From NCBI RefSeq assembly GCF_003544855.1, contig NZ_CP032101.1, forward strand, positions 2,046,001-2,110,000: a stretch of 64,000 nt of DNA, written 5' to 3'. Below, in pieces: positions 50,088 through 59,809 of this stretch; position 1 is the first letter of the stretch; every line of letters begins with the position of its first letter. The stretch comes from Malaciobacter marinus (GTDB lineage Bacteria > Campylobacterota > Campylobacteria > Campylobacterales > Arcobacteraceae). The notes under the pieces are model-generated. The model had not been told where the DNA came from. It ran no database searches and saw only the letters and a list, made by a program, of their open reading frames with translations. The translations under genes and the position numbers were made by a program.

Positions 50088-50605
50088 TATGCTACCTTTT
50101 TAAGTACAATATTTGATAACTCTTCTTGAGTTAATTCTACATCGCCTGAATTAAATAGCTCTTCAAGAACTTCAGCAACAACTTCTTTTTTTGCTTTTCT
50201 TACTTCAATATTAATTTTTTCATCAAAGTTTTTTTCTAGTTGAGCAATTTCAGCATCAACAGTAGCTGCTACTTTTTGCTTGATTGAATCAACATCTGTT
50301 TTTGCATTTTCTACAATTTCTGCAGCAAGTACTTTTGCTTCTTCTAATTGTTTATTAGCAGAATCGATCTTACTTTGTGAAGCTTTTAAAGTATCTTGTA
50401 CTTTATCAAGCTCAGCTTGAACAGATAAACTTCTATCTGCAAAAAAAGCTTTAATTTTATCAGCAAGCAAATACCATAAAATTCCAGCAAAAATTATAAA
50501 GTTAACGGTTCTTTGAATAATATCGTAATCAGTTTCCGCACCTTCACCACTAGCAAGTAACGCAATTGGACTTAAAGCTAAACCTAATAATAATATTTTT
50601 TTCAC
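50087..50605 (-). CDS. atpF: ATP synthase b subunit
   Basis: Peripheral stalk subunit of 172 residues. It has a signal-like hydrophobic N-terminus (KKILLLGLALSPIALLAS), a membrane helix (TVNFIIFAGILWYLLADKI), then a long Lys/Glu/Ala helix. Campylobacterota carry this b with a second b' gene just upstream. Follows b' by 10 bp. Confidence 0.94.
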   Translation of the reverse strand: MKKILLLGLALSPIALLASGEGAETDYDIIQRTVNFIIFAGILWYLLADKIKAFFADRSLSVQAELDKVQDTLKASQSKIDSANKQLEEAKVLAAEIVENAKTDVDSIKQKVAATVDAEIAQLEKNFDEKINIEVRKAKKEVVAEVLEELFNSGDVELTQEELSNIVLKKVA

Positions 50606-50615
50606 TTTAATTCCT

Positions 50616-51038
50616 TTATATCGAGCTAAGCTTAGCTTTTAAGCTCTCATTAAATTGAGGCATAGAAGCTATTAATGAATCTTTTAATGCTTTTGTATCA
50701 TTTTGCATGCTCTTAGCAAATTCATCAGATTTCTCTTCTAAATTAACTTTTGCATTTGCAAGTTTCGCATCAGCACTCTCTTTTGCTTCATTGTAAGCTT
50801 TTTCTCTTATTGAAGCTGCTTCTTTTTTTGCAGCAGCAATTACATCATTTGCTTCAGCCAGCATGCCATCTACATTTGCACTATTTGATTTCGCATTCTC
50901 TAAATCTCTTTTAATAGAATCTGCTCTATCATCCATATGCTTTAGTAGAGGCTTGAATAGACAACTGTTTAGTCTGGCAACAACTAACAAAAAGATGATA
51001 CCAGAGCTAAGCAACAATACAGGACTTATGTCTAACAT
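50616..51038 (-). CDS. atpF': ATP synthase b' subunit
   Basis: Second peripheral stalk subunit, 140 residues: membrane helix (VLLLSSGIIFLLVVARL) followed by the conserved FKPLLKHMDDRADSIKRDL and a long amphipathic helix. First gene of the ATP synthase operon, after a 102-bp spacer from parB. The a and c subunit genes are not in the window, as is usual in this phylum. Confidence 0.92.
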   Translation of the reverse strand: MLDISPVLLLSSGIIFLLVVARLNSCLFKPLLKHMDDRADSIKRDLENAKSNSANVDGMLAEANDVIAAAKKEAASIREKAYNEAKESADAKLANAKVNLEEKSDEFAKSMQNDTKALKDSLIASMPQFNESLKAKLSSI

Positions 51039-51140
51039 TCATTCCTCCATATTTATACAGTTTAGTTTGACTAAAACTGATTAATTTTATCAAAAATATT
51101 TATAAAATTGTATTAAAATGAAGGATAATGTTACGTAAAT

Positions 51141-52010
51141 TTATAAAGTGTTACGAAAATAATTAGAAATCTTTTCTATATCTTCTTGAGAAGTTATTTC
51201 AATCTTAAAATAATCTTTTTCAGCTTTAACTTTTAAGTCATTTTCTTTCAAAGTTTTTAAAACATTATTTAAAGGTTTAAAATCATAGTTTTTATTTTTT
51301 TTATTACTTTGTACTTTTTTTGTACTAGGTTCTTTTATTTGTTTTACTAATTTTTCTGTTTCTCTAACTGACAATTTTTGTCCAACAACAGAATCAGCTA
51401 CAAGTTTTTGCTGATGTTCATCTAAACCAAGCATTATCTTTGCATGACCCGCACTAATTTTACTATTTGCTAACAATTGTTGTACATAAGAGCTAAGTTG
51501 TAAAAGTCTTAAAGTATTTGTAATTGATGTTCTACTTTTGAACACTTTTTTTGATAATTCATCATGTGTAATATTATGATCATTTATTAATTGTGCATAT
51601 GAATAAGCAAGTTCAATAATATTTAAATCATCTCTTTGAATATTTTCAATTAAAGCTAATTCTCTTAATTTAAACTCATCAATATCAAGAACAATTGATT
51701 TAATTTTATCAATTTTTGCAAGTTTATGAGCTCTTAATCTTCTCTCACCTGAAATCAAAGTAAAACTAGTATCGCTATTTTGTATTACAACAATTGGTTG
51801 CAATAGTCCATGTTCAATTATTGAGTCGCTTAACTCTTTTAATTTATCTTCATCAAAAATTTTTCTTGGTTGATTTGGATTAGATTTAATTAGTTCAGTT
51901 TCAATATCAACAATTGTACCAATTTTTTCTAATGTATCTTTACTATTGCCATTTTCATAAGCAATTTCTACTTCACCAAGTAATTCTCCAAGTCCTCTTC
52001 CTAATGCCAT
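51141..52010 (-). CDS. parB: Chromosome partitioning protein ParB
   Basis: CTPase and parS-binding protein of 289 residues. N-terminal MALGRGLGELLGE, NPNQPRKIFDED, the CTP-binding GERRLRAHKLAKI, ENIQRDDLNIIELA, a helix-turn-helix (HDELSKKVFKSRTSITNTLR) and SAGHAKIMLGL. C-terminal dimer domain follows a Lys/Ser linker. It follows parA by 3 bp. No parS site was recognised in the window. Confidence 0.96.
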   Translation of the reverse strand: MALGRGLGELLGEVEIAYENGNSKDTLEKIGTIVDIETELIKSNPNQPRKIFDEDKLKELSDSIIEHGLLQPIVVIQNSDTSFTLISGERRLRAHKLAKIDKIKSIVLDIDEFKLRELALIENIQRDDLNIIELAYSYAQLINDHNITHDELSKKVFKSRTSITNTLRLLQLSSYVQQLLANSKISAGHAKIMLGLDEHQQKLVADSVVGQKLSVRETEKLVKQIKEPSTKKVQSNKKNKNYDFKPLNNVLKTLKENDLKVKAEKDYFKIEITSQEDIEKISNYFRNTL

Positions 52011-52013
52011 ATT

Positions 52014-52790
52014 CTATCCTGCTATTGCTCTTGCTAAATTTGTATATGCTTTAGTACCTGTTGCGCTTGCATCATAAAGCATAATTGGTTTTCCAAAACT
52101 TGGACTTTCTGCAAGTTTAATATTTCTTGGAATAACAACATAAGATGTTTCATCTATCTTAAAAAGTTTACTTTCAAAATGTTGTGCTAAATCTGCAAAT
52201 ACTTGTTTTGAAAGATTATTTGTAGAACTATACATTGTAGGTAAAAAACCTCTTATTTGTAATTGTCTATTAATTGTTTGCTTAACAAGTTTAATAGTAT
52301 TAAGTAATTGTGCTAAACCCTCAAGTGCAAAAAATTCACATTGGATTGGAATAAGTACTGAATTTGAAGCACTTAAAGTATTTATTGTAATTGGTCCAAG
52401 AGCAGGAGGTGAATCTATAATTATATAATCAAAATCTTTTTTAATTGGATCGATTTTTCTTTTCAAGATTAACTCTCTATCTTTATTATCTTTATAAAAC
52501 TCTTTTTCAATTCCTACTAAGCCAATATTTGAAGGTGCTACTTTTAGATTTTCAATTTCTGAATCTAAAACTATTTCACTTAATTCTTTAGTTCCTAACA
52601 TTACATGATACAAATTATATTCATAAGTATCTCTATGAAAACCCAAACTAGTTGTAGCGTTAGATTGTGGATCCGCATCAATTAAAAGTACTTTTTTACC
52701 TCTTAAAGCTAAAGCTGCACTTAAATTAACGGCTGTAGTCGTTTTACCTACACCACCTTTTTGATTTGCTATTGATATTATTTCTGTCAT
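52014..52790 (-). CDS. parA: Chromosome partitioning ATPase ParA/Soj
   Basis: Protein of 258 residues. Deviant Walker A KGGVGKTTTAVN (residues 10-21), DADPQSNAT, and the Walker B region DYIIIDSPPALGP. Drives ParB-parS segregation. The start overlaps the birA stop by 4 bp, so it is in the birA-parA-parB transcript. Confidence 0.97.
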   Translation of the reverse strand: MTEIISIANQKGGVGKTTTAVNLSAALALRGKKVLLIDADPQSNATTSLGFHRDTYEYNLYHVMLGTKELSEIVLDSEIENLKVAPSNIGLVGIEKEFYKDNKDRELILKRKIDPIKKDFDYIIIDSPPALGPITINTLSASNSVLIPIQCEFFALEGLAQLLNTIKLVKQTINRQLQIRGFLPTMYSSTNNLSKQVFADLAQHFESKLFKIDETSYVVIPRNIKLAESPSFGKPIMLYDASATGTKAYTNLARAIAG

Positions 52791-53422
52791 CGTAAACTAA
52801 AAACCTTTTTTTTATCTATATTTATAGAACCATCACTATTTAAAATAGCTTTTTCTAATGATTTTTTCTTATTATTGATTGTAACGTGGAATTTTCTACT
52901 ATTTTGAAATTCTACCTTAAAATCACTAAAAATTTGCTTCCATGAAATCTTATTTTCTATATTATTAAAATACTCACCAAGTGTTTTATCAATATCAATA
53001 TTAATATCTAATTTACCAAACTCGTTATTAACAAGTTTTAAATTCAAACCTATCCCACAAAGTACTATATTATTGGATATAGTAGTAATTGTACCACCTA
53101 TTTTTTTATTATCTATATAAAAATCATTAGGCCATTTTATCCAAACTTTTGAGCCTTTATTTTTCAATATACTTTTTAATAAATATGAAAAATAAATTGA
53201 ACAACTTTGAAGTGGCAAATCATTTGTTAATTGTTCTTTTTCAAAAGCAAAAGAAAAAAATAAATTTCCCTCAACTCCACTCCAACTATTTCCTCTACTA
53301 CCTACTCCATTAGTTTGAAAATTAGTTATTATACATGTAGGTTCAAAATTATTGATATTTTTTATGTACTCTTTTAAATATGTATGTGTAGAATCTACTT
53401 CTTTTAACTTTATAATTTTCAT
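52787..53422 (-). CDS. birA: Biotin-[acetyl-CoA-carboxylase] ligase
   Basis: Class I biotin protein ligase of 211 residues without the N-terminal repressor domain. KEVDSTHTYLKEY, the biotin-binding TNFQTNGVGSRGNSWSG, KWPNDFYIDNKKIGG and CGIGLNLKL are present. A frame starting at 53437 adds five residues, but ATG 53422 begins the conserved MKIIKLKEVDST. There is no ribosome site. A perfect TATAAT (53429-53434) ends six bases before this ATG, so the mRNA may be leaderless. Confidence 0.9.
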   Translation of the reverse strand: MKIIKLKEVDSTHTYLKEYIKNINNFEPTCIITNFQTNGVGSRGNSWSGVEGNLFFSFAFEKEQLTNDLPLQSCSIYFSYLLKSILKNKGSKVWIKWPNDFYIDNKKIGGTITTISNNIVLCGIGLNLKLVNNEFGKLDINIDIDKTLGEYFNNIENKISWKQIFSDFKVEFQNSRKFHVTINNKKKSLEKAILNSDGSINIDKKKVFSLR

Positions 53423-53428
53423 AAAAAT

Positions 53429-53434
53429 ATTATA
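53429..53434 (-). promoter_or_regulatory. birA -10 element, six bases before the ATG
   Basis: TATAAT on the - strand with ATTTTT between it and the start codon, which would put the transcription start at or next to the A of ATG. No ribosome site is seen upstream of the alternative ATG either. Confidence 0.5.
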
Positions 53435-53505
53435 CAAAAAGTTACTACAAGAATATATTAATACTATTGTATATATAATATTTTAAAATCACAAAAGAGA
53501 GTTTA

Positions 53506-54399
53506 ATGTTAGATCCAGTTTTACCAATAGCCATCTACTTATTACTTGGTTATTTATTTAAAATATATTTTAAAGATAATTCAAAAGAGTTAATCGAGTT
53601 TATCATTTACTTTTCACTTCCTGCAATTGTATTTAATAAAATCTACAACTTAGAATTAACCTTTGAAATATTTAAATTAATAGTTATGTTTAATGCAATA
53701 ATATTTTTAAACCTTATACTCGCATTTTTACTTGGTAAACTTTTAAAACTTGATAAAAAGCTACTTGCCACATTTGTTATTATTGCTACTTTTGGTAATA
53801 CCTCATTTATCGGCTTTTCATATATTGATGCTTTTTATGGACAAGATTATGTAGTTTATGCCCTAATTTATGATTTATTTGGTTCATTTTTAATATTAGT
53901 TAGTTTAGGAATGATAATTATAAACTGGGGTAGTGGACAGCAGGTTAATTTTAGAGCAATTTTAAAAAGCGTTTTATATTTCCCTCCTATAGTTATGTTT
54001 TTTATTACTATTTTTACTAAACTATTTGAGGTTCCTATTTTTATTATAAATACAACTGAAACCTTAGGTGCGACGCTTGTTCCTCTTGCTATGATTGCAA
54101 TAGGAATGAAACTTCAAATAAAAAATATTTTTTATAAATTTAAAGCTGTTTTTATTGCCATGTTCTTAAAAATGATTATTATTCCAATAATAGTATATTT
54201 AGCTTTTTTAATATTTTATAATGTTGATGATACTTGGAGTAAAGTTACAATAGTTGAAGCAGCTATGCCACCTATGACAATGGCTGTTGTTTTAGCTATT
54301 AAAGGTGGACTTGATGAAACTTTTGCAATAAATGCTTTGGTATTAGGAGTTTTAGGAAGTTTATTAACAGTTACTGGCTTTTATTACTTTTTAGCATAG
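53506..54399 (+). CDS. AEC (auxin efflux carrier) family permease
   Basis: Inner membrane protein of 297 residues with about ten transmembrane helices. N-terminal DPVLPIAIYLLLGYLFK, mid GNTSFIGFSYIDAFYG, and C-terminal VEAAMPPMTMAVVLAIKGG with LGVLGSLLTVTGFY are typical of the AEC (Mem_trans) family, secondary transporters of organic acids or amino acids. AAGAGAG lies 6 nt before the ATG. Substrate unknown. Confidence 0.85.
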   Translation: MLDPVLPIAIYLLLGYLFKIYFKDNSKELIEFIIYFSLPAIVFNKIYNLELTFEIFKLIVMFNAIIFLNLILAFLLGKLLKLDKKLLATFVIIATFGNTSFIGFSYIDAFYGQDYVVYALIYDLFGSFLILVSLGMIIINWGSGQQVNFRAILKSVLYFPPIVMFFITIFTKLFEVPIFIINTTETLGATLVPLAMIAIGMKLQIKNIFYKFKAVFIAMFLKMIIIPIIVYLAFLIFYNVDDTWSKVTIVEAAMPPMTMAVVLAIKGGLDETFAINALVLGVLGSLLTVTGFYYFLA

Positions 54400-54400
54400 A

Positions 54401-55765
54401 CTAAAAAGTAATAGTAAAACAAGCACCTTTATAATTTTTATCATTAAAAATAAACTCTTCATTTGAAACACTTATTGTGGCATTCATATGCTTTTCAATT
54501 ATCTCTTTTACCATAAAAAGTCCTATTCCTGTTCCACCATTTTGAGATTTAGTAGTAAAATGCTGCAAAAATATTTTATCTAAAAGATTAGTTGGAATAC
54601 CCTTTGCATTATCTTTGATTTGAAGAATATTATTGTTATCTTTTTTATATAAATCAATAAATATATACCTTTTTTCTTCAACATTTATATTCTCAACAAG
54701 TGCATCTTTAGCATTTGTAAGTAAATTTAAAAGAGATTGAGTAAACTCATTTCTCAAGCCATATGTAGTTAATTTTTCATCAAGATTTAAAACAAATTTT
54801 ATATAAGAACTACTCATTGTTGCAATAGACAAAGATACACTTTTATTCACTGCATCTGAAAGATTGAAATCTTCTTTTGCTCTATCAACTTTATAAAAAC
54901 TTCTAAAATCATCTATTGTTTGAGATAAGTATTTTGTTGTATCAACAATTTGTTTAAGTTGTGTTATAGCTTGGTGTTTTTCAAAATTTTTCATCTCAAT
55001 ATTTAAAGACATTCCACTAGCAATTGTACTAATGCTACTTAAAGGTTGTCTCCATTGATGGGCAATATTACCTATCATCTCTCCCATACTAGCCATTTTT
55101 GACTGATGAAAAATGATAGCGCTCATTTTTTCGTTTTCTTTAACTTCTTTTTCCACTCTTGATTCAAGTTTTTTATTCGCAACTTCTAATTGATTATTTA
55201 ATCTTTTTAATCTTTGTACATCATTTTGTGCTTTAGCAATTGAAAGTGAGATAAAAGAGCTAATCATTGAAACAATATCTTTATCTTTTTTAGTAAAAAC
55301 ACCAATTTTATTATCTATTTTTTTATTTAAAAGTTGAATAACACCTAGTTTTGTTTTTTCTCTTGGATGAATTAAAGGAACTGTAATAATTGAGTAAGTT
55401 TTATAATCAAATATTTCATCAAACTCTTTTACTCCTAAAAGTTCATAACCTGTTGTTTTATATGCATTATCAATTATTATAATTTTATTTAATTCTAAAG
55501 ATTCAACAGCTAAATATTTTCTTGAATCATGTAAAGGTAATTGTAAATCTTTTATATTGCAGTATTGTTTAAAAATATTTTCATAAGTTAAAGCATCATT
55601 TTGAAATACATGAAAGGCTAAGTAGTCTTTTTCTTTCATATATATACTTCCTGCTTCACAAGAGACAAGCTCTCTTGTGTGTTTTAAAATTTCATGTAAT
55701 AATACATCTAAATCTTCAATTGTAAAAATACTCAAATCATAAAAATGCTTTAATTCTTTATCCAT
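54401..55765 (-). CDS. GAF-domain sensor histidine kinase
   Basis: Soluble kinase of 454 residues, no membrane segment. An N-terminal GAF domain (about residues 15-175, IFTIEDLDVLLHEILKHTRE, CEAGSIYM, TVPLIHPREKTKLGVIQLLN) precedes a coiled coil, H-box GNIAHQWRQPLSS (H236), N-box NAKDALVEN, KDNAKGIP and GTGIGLFMVKEII. Its catalytic half resembles the kinase at 4367. No adjacent response regulator. Signal unknown. Confidence 0.9.
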   Translation of the reverse strand: MDKELKHFYDLSIFTIEDLDVLLHEILKHTRELVSCEAGSIYMKEKDYLAFHVFQNDALTYENIFKQYCNIKDLQLPLHDSRKYLAVESLELNKIIIIDNAYKTTGYELLGVKEFDEIFDYKTYSIITVPLIHPREKTKLGVIQLLNKKIDNKIGVFTKKDKDIVSMISSFISLSIAKAQNDVQRLKRLNNQLEVANKKLESRVEKEVKENEKMSAIIFHQSKMASMGEMIGNIAHQWRQPLSSISTIASGMSLNIEMKNFEKHQAITQLKQIVDTTKYLSQTIDDFRSFYKVDRAKEDFNLSDAVNKSVSLSIATMSSSYIKFVLNLDEKLTTYGLRNEFTQSLLNLLTNAKDALVENINVEEKRYIFIDLYKKDNNNILQIKDNAKGIPTNLLDKIFLQHFTTKSQNGGTGIGLFMVKEIIEKHMNATISVSNEEFIFNDKNYKGACFTITF

Positions 55766-55798
55766 ATATTTTACTCTTTTTACATATTTTAATAGATA

Positions 55799-56722
55799 TT
55801 AGATTAAAGTATCATTTACAGTTAACCTCTTTCCTCTTAAGTAATCTGTAATATGTACAGCTTTTTTTGAAGGAGCTTGAACTGTAGTCACTTTTATTGA
55901 ACCTTTAGCACAAGCTATAATTGCAAAATTTTCATTAATATTTAAAATTTTTCCTTCTTTGTTTGATGAAGTAGTTTCATTTAATTCTACTTCTTTTAGT
56001 TTTAAACCACTTTGTAAAAAAATTCCTGGCCAAAAACAGTAAGCTTTATATTTCAAATAAAGTTTTTTTGAATCAAAAAGAGATACTAATCCATCATCTT
56101 TTCTAATTTTTTTACAAAAACTAACTTCTGAATTATTCTGTTTTTTAGCTTGGATTTTTTCATAATTATCAAGTGTTGTAATTGTTAAACTTGCAGCTAT
56201 ATTTGACAATTTATTAAATACTTCATCAACTAGCATATTTTCTGTCAATTTTAAATACTGCATTCCAAGAAGATCTCCACTATCAAGTCCTTCTTCCATA
56301 AGCATTGAAGTTACACCAGTATATTTATCATCATTTAAAATTGATTCTTGTATAGGACTTGCTCCTCTATACTTTGGTAAAATAGAAGCATGTAGGTTTA
56401 TGCAAGGAGCAATATTCAAAATCTCTTTTGGTAAAATTTGTCCATAAGCTGCAACAATTATAAAATCAGGATTTAAGTTTTTTAAAACATCTACCATTTC
56501 AATATTGTTTTTTAGTGTTATTGGTTGATAAATTGGTAAATCAATACTATTGTCAATACAATATTTTTTAATATGAGGAGGTGTTAAAATCTGCTTTCTT
56601 CCAACTTTTTTATCAGGTTGAGTAAATAAAGATACAATTTCATATGAATCATTTTTTATTAGCTTATCAAAGATTATCGTTGCATAATCTGGTGTTCCCA
56701 TAAATACAATTTTTTTAGACAT
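55799..56722 (-). CDS. fmt: Methionyl-tRNA formyltransferase
   Basis: Protein of 307 residues formylating initiator Met-tRNA. N-terminal KIVFMGTPDYATIIFD, the folate-site CINLHASILPKYRGASPIQ with GVTSMLMEEGLDSGDLL, and a C-terminal OB domain. Follows proB by 8 bp. Confidence 0.96.
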   Translation of the reverse strand: MSKKIVFMGTPDYATIIFDKLIKNDSYEIVSLFTQPDKKVGRKQILTPPHIKKYCIDNSIDLPIYQPITLKNNIEMVDVLKNLNPDFIIVAAYGQILPKEILNIAPCINLHASILPKYRGASPIQESILNDDKYTGVTSMLMEEGLDSGDLLGMQYLKLTENMLVDEVFNKLSNIAASLTITTLDNYEKIQAKKQNNSEVSFCKKIRKDDGLVSLFDSKKLYLKYKAYCFWPGIFLQSGLKLKEVELNETTSSNKEGKILNINENFAIIACAKGSIKVTTVQAPSKKAVHITDYLRGKRLTVNDTLI

Positions 56723-56730
56723 TTAATCCC

Positions 56731-57528
56731 CTATTCTGATTTAAATAATGTTCCACTAATATGATTATCATTTAATAAAAAATCATAAGCATTTGTTAAA
56801 TCAAATCCAGAAGACATAAACATAGGTATATTTCTATTTATTAAAAAGTTTGCGGCTTTTAGTTTAGTAACAATACCACCTGTTGCAAATTCTGAATTTG
56901 GAGTATGAACCATTTGAAGTTGACTCTCTTCTATATTTGTAACTATTTTTTGCATCTTTGCATCTTCATATTCTCTTGGGTTCTTATCATAATACCCATC
57001 AATATCTGACAATATAACTAAAAGATCAGCATTAAAATAATAAGCAACATGCGCAGCAAGTTGGTCATTGTCTCCAAAAAGTAATTCATCATTTGCAATA
57101 ACATCATTTTCATTAATAATTGGTATTACATTATTTGAAAGTAAAATTTCCATTACTTTTTGTGCATTTTTTGTTCTTTTTCTTGAATCAAAATCGTTTT
57201 CAATTAAAAGCATTTGAGCACAATTTATATCATAATCATGAAATCTTTTTTTATAATGCTTCATTAATAAAGGTTGTCCAATAGCTGCTAGTGCTTGTCT
57301 ATTTGCGATTTGTGTTTTGTCTAATTGAAGCTTAGTATTTCCAGCACCAACTGCACCAGAACTTACTAATATAAGTTCATATTTTTTTTCATTTTTAAGC
57401 TTTGAGATTAAGTCAACTAAATTACTTAATCTTTCTAAAGCTAATTCATTATTTTGAGTTAAAACAGCTGTTCCAACTTTAATAACAATTCTTTTTTTTT
57501 CAAGTAAAACTTCACTATCTTCTATCAT
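56731..57528 (-). CDS. proB: Glutamate 5-kinase, without PUA domain
   Basis: First enzyme of proline synthesis, 265 residues. [41 protein letters not shown], and [13 protein letters not shown] identify the amino-acid kinase domain. The C-terminal PUA domain of the about 370-residue enterobacterial enzyme is absent, as in other Campylobacterota. Overlaps obgE by 4 bp. Confidence 0.95.
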   Translation of the reverse strand: MIEDSEVLLEKKRIVIKVGTAVLTQNNELALERLSNLVDLISKLKNEKKYELILVSSGAVGAGNTKLQLDKTQIANRQALAAIGQPLLMKHYKKRFHDYDINCAQMLLIENDFDSRKRTKNAQKVMEILLSNNVIPIINENDVIANDELLFGDNDQLAAHVAYYFNADLLVILSDIDGYYDKNPREYEDAKMQKIVTNIEESQLQMVHTPNSEFATGGIVTKLKAANFLINRNIPMFMSSGFDLTNAYDFLLNDNHISGTLFKSE

Positions 57529-58616
57529 TTATTTTTACCTAAGAATTCATAAAGTGCATAACCAATAGGTTTTGTATTTAGATGTGTTACAGAAGAAATA
57601 GGTAGTACAAAATATGGTTTATTTTTATCATATCTATTCATAGTTAAATCTTGAATATAATAAGGATATTTTTTATCAAATCCAAAATCATTCGAATTTG
57701 AAACTTCTAAATCTAACTCATTTATAAACTCATTTATATCTTTCATTAAATCTTCACCATAATATGCATCAACTTTTGTTAGTGCAATTGCATAGTTTCT
57801 TCCACTTAATTCAACTGAAAACTTTTTAAGCTCTTCTTTTAAAATCTTAAATTGTTCTATGATTGTTCTATGATTTGATACATCAATAGTAAAAAGAAGT
57901 GTTTTTGTTCTTTCAATATGTTTTAAAAATTCAATTCCAAGACCTCTTCCATCACTTGCACCATCTATAATTCCAGGTATATCAGCCATAACAAATGAAC
58001 TATATTCCCCTACTTCAACAACTCCCAATTTTGGAGTTAATGTAGTAAACTCATAATTTGCAACCTCAGGTTCAGCATTAGAAATTGTTGAGATCAATGT
58101 AGATTTCCCTACATTTGGATATCCAACTAGTCCAACATCTGCAATTAATTTCAACTCTAGTCTTATCTCTTTTGTTTCACCTGGAAGTCCTGGTTGAAAG
58201 TAAGTTGGTCTTTGATTTCTAGAGTTTTTAAAGTGAACATTTCCAAGTCCACCTTTTCCACCTTCTAAAAATTTAACCTCTTGACCCTCTTCTAAAAGAT
58301 CTAATAATACTTCTTTTGTATCTGCATCAATTACTTGTGTTCCAGGAGGTACTGTAAGTGTAAGTGTCGGTGCTGATTTTCCAGTCATCTTTTTACCCAT
58401 ACCTTGCTTACCATTTTCAGCTTTAAGTACAGTTTTACCTTTATACCAAGAAAGAGTATCTGTGTTATTATCTACTTTAAAATAAACATCTCCACCTTTT
58501 CCTCCATCTCCCCCATCAGGACCACCTTTTACAACAAATTTCTCTCTTCTAAAAGAGGCACAACCTTGACCACCTTTTCCAGATGAAATTTTAAATTTTA
58601 CACTATCTATAAACAC
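57525..58616 (-). CDS. obgE: Obg family GTPase
   Basis: Ribosome-associated GTPase of 363 residues. A Gly-rich OBG domain ([18 protein letters not shown], about 1-155) precedes a G domain with [12 protein letters not shown] and [20 protein letters not shown]. Acts in 50S assembly and the stringent response. Starts after a terminator following rpmA. Confidence 0.97.
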   Translation of the reverse strand: MFIDSVKFKISSGKGGQGCASFRREKFVVKGGPDGGDGGKGGDVYFKVDNNTDTLSWYKGKTVLKAENGKQGMGKKMTGKSAPTLTLTVPPGTQVIDADTKEVLLDLLEEGQEVKFLEGGKGGLGNVHFKNSRNQRPTYFQPGLPGETKEIRLELKLIADVGLVGYPNVGKSTLISTISNAEPEVANYEFTTLTPKLGVVEVGEYSSFVMADIPGIIDGASDGRGLGIEFLKHIERTKTLLFTIDVSNHRTIIEQFKILKEELKKFSVELSGRNYAIALTKVDAYYGEDLMKDINEFINELDLEVSNSNDFGFDKKYPYYIQDLTMNRYDKNKPYFVLPISSVTHLNTKPIGYALYEFLGKNK

Positions 58617-58634
58617 TTTTTTCTCCTAAACTAA

Positions 58635-58666
58635 AAAAGGGTGTAGGCAAAGCCATACACCCTTTT
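58635..58666 (-). terminator. Terminator between rpmA and obgE
   Basis: AAAAGGGTGTA / TACACCCTTTT with an inner GGC/GCC pair and one bulged A. On the - strand it ends in a six-T run, so it should separate much of the ribosomal transcript from obgE-proB-fmt. Confidence 0.75.
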
Positions 58667-58690
58667 AAAAAGCAGCTAATACCTCAAAAA

Positions 58691-58945
58691 TTATGAAGCG
58701 TAAACTGATACTTTTTTTCTTTTTTTATCTTTAACTTCGAATTTAACTACACCGTCAATTAAAGAGAAAATTGTATGATCTTTACCAATCCCTACATTTT
58801 CTCCAACGTGTACTTTAGTTCCTCTTTGTCTTACAATGATGTTTCCAGCTCTTACAACTTCTCCACCAAATTTTTTTACACCAAGTCTTTTACCAGCTGA
58901 ATCTCTATTATTCTGTGTACTACCTTGACCTTTCTTGTGAGCCAT
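58691..58945 (-). CDS. rpmA: 50S ribosomal protein L27
   Basis: 84 residues, [21 protein letters not shown] start, as in L27. No N-terminal cleavage extension as found in Firmicutes. Lies 17 bp after rplU in the usual order. Confidence 0.98.
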   Translation of the reverse strand: MAHKKGQGSTQNNRDSAGKRLGVKKFGGEVVRAGNIIVRQRGTKVHVGENVGIGKDHTIFSLIDGVVKFEVKDKKRKKVSVYAS

Positions 58946-58962
58946 CGTTTATCTCCTTAAAA

Positions 58963-59280
58963 TTATGCAGCGATTTTAGTAATTTTAATTTTTGTGAAGC
59001 TTTTTCTAAAACCTCTTTTTAATTTACTATCTTTTCTTCTTCTTTTTTTGTAAATGATAACTTTTCTGTCTCTATTTACACCTGTACCATCAAGTACTAC
59101 TTCTGCTTCAACTTTTGCAGATGAAACAGCGTCACCTGTCTTAAGTTCTCCGTCATTAACTGCAAGAACATCTGAAATTTCTAAAGTTTCTTTTGCAACT
59201 TTTCCTAAATAATCTACATTTAGGATATCACCTTCTTGAACTTTATATTGCTTTCCAGCACATTTAATAATTGCGTACAT
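58963..59280 (-). CDS. rplU: 50S ribosomal protein L21
   Basis: 105 residues; [21 protein letters not shown] at the N-terminus and [17 protein letters not shown] at the C-terminus are typical of L21. First gene of the rplU-rpmA pair, after a 99-bp spacer. Confidence 0.98.
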   Translation of the reverse strand: MYAIIKCAGKQYKVQEGDILNVDYLGKVAKETLEISDVLAVNDGELKTGDAVSSAKVEAEVVLDGTGVNRDRKVIIYKKRRRKDSKLKRGFRKSFTKIKITKIAA

Positions 59281-59379
59281 TACTTATCCTCTAACTATCT
59301 ATATCTATCAAATACGTATTTTTTTGTGAAGCGAAATACTATCTTATATTAGTTTAAACTTTGTTTAAGCGAAAGATTT

Positions 59380-59763
59380 TTATTGATAATCGTATGGTAA
59401 AGCGATTACATCCATCTCTATTAGTACATTTTTGGGTAATGTTTTAACAGCAATTGTACTTCTAACAGGTTTATGTTCACCAAATGCTTCAGCATACAAT
59501 ACATTAACTATACCAAAATCTTCCATATTTTCCAAATATATTGATACTTTTACTACTTTATCCATGCTACTTTGACAATCTTCTAATAACATTCTAATAT
59601 TTTCTAAAACTTGTCTTGTTTGTTTTTTAATATCATTTTCTACTAATTCACCATTTGCTTTTAATGGGATTTGTCCTGATGTATAAATTAAACCATTAGC
59701 TTTAACTGCTTGTGAATAAGGTCCAATTGCAGCTGGTACTCTATCTGTATGCAAAAACTCCAT
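59380..59763 (-). CDS. ridA: RidA-family 2-iminobutanoate/2-iminopropanoate deaminase
   Basis: 127 residues, hydrolysing reactive enamine/imine products of PLP enzymes. PAAIGPYSQAVKANGLIYTSGQIPL, the substrate Arg in HKPVRSTIAV, and LPKNVLIEMDVIAL match RidA trimers. Confidence 0.95.
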   Translation of the reverse strand: MEFLHTDRVPAAIGPYSQAVKANGLIYTSGQIPLKANGELVENDIKKQTRQVLENIRMLLEDCQSSMDKVVKVSIYLENMEDFGIVNVLYAEAFGEHKPVRSTIAVKTLPKNVLIEMDVIALPYDYQ

Positions 59764-59809
59764 TTTTCTTCCTCTAAAATTTTTTAAGTATTTTACAGTA
59801 AAAAAGCAG

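Noticed and set aside
51129-51156. Repeated GTTACG near the parB stop
   Set aside because: One copy is within parB coding sequence, and the pair does not form a parS-like palindrome.
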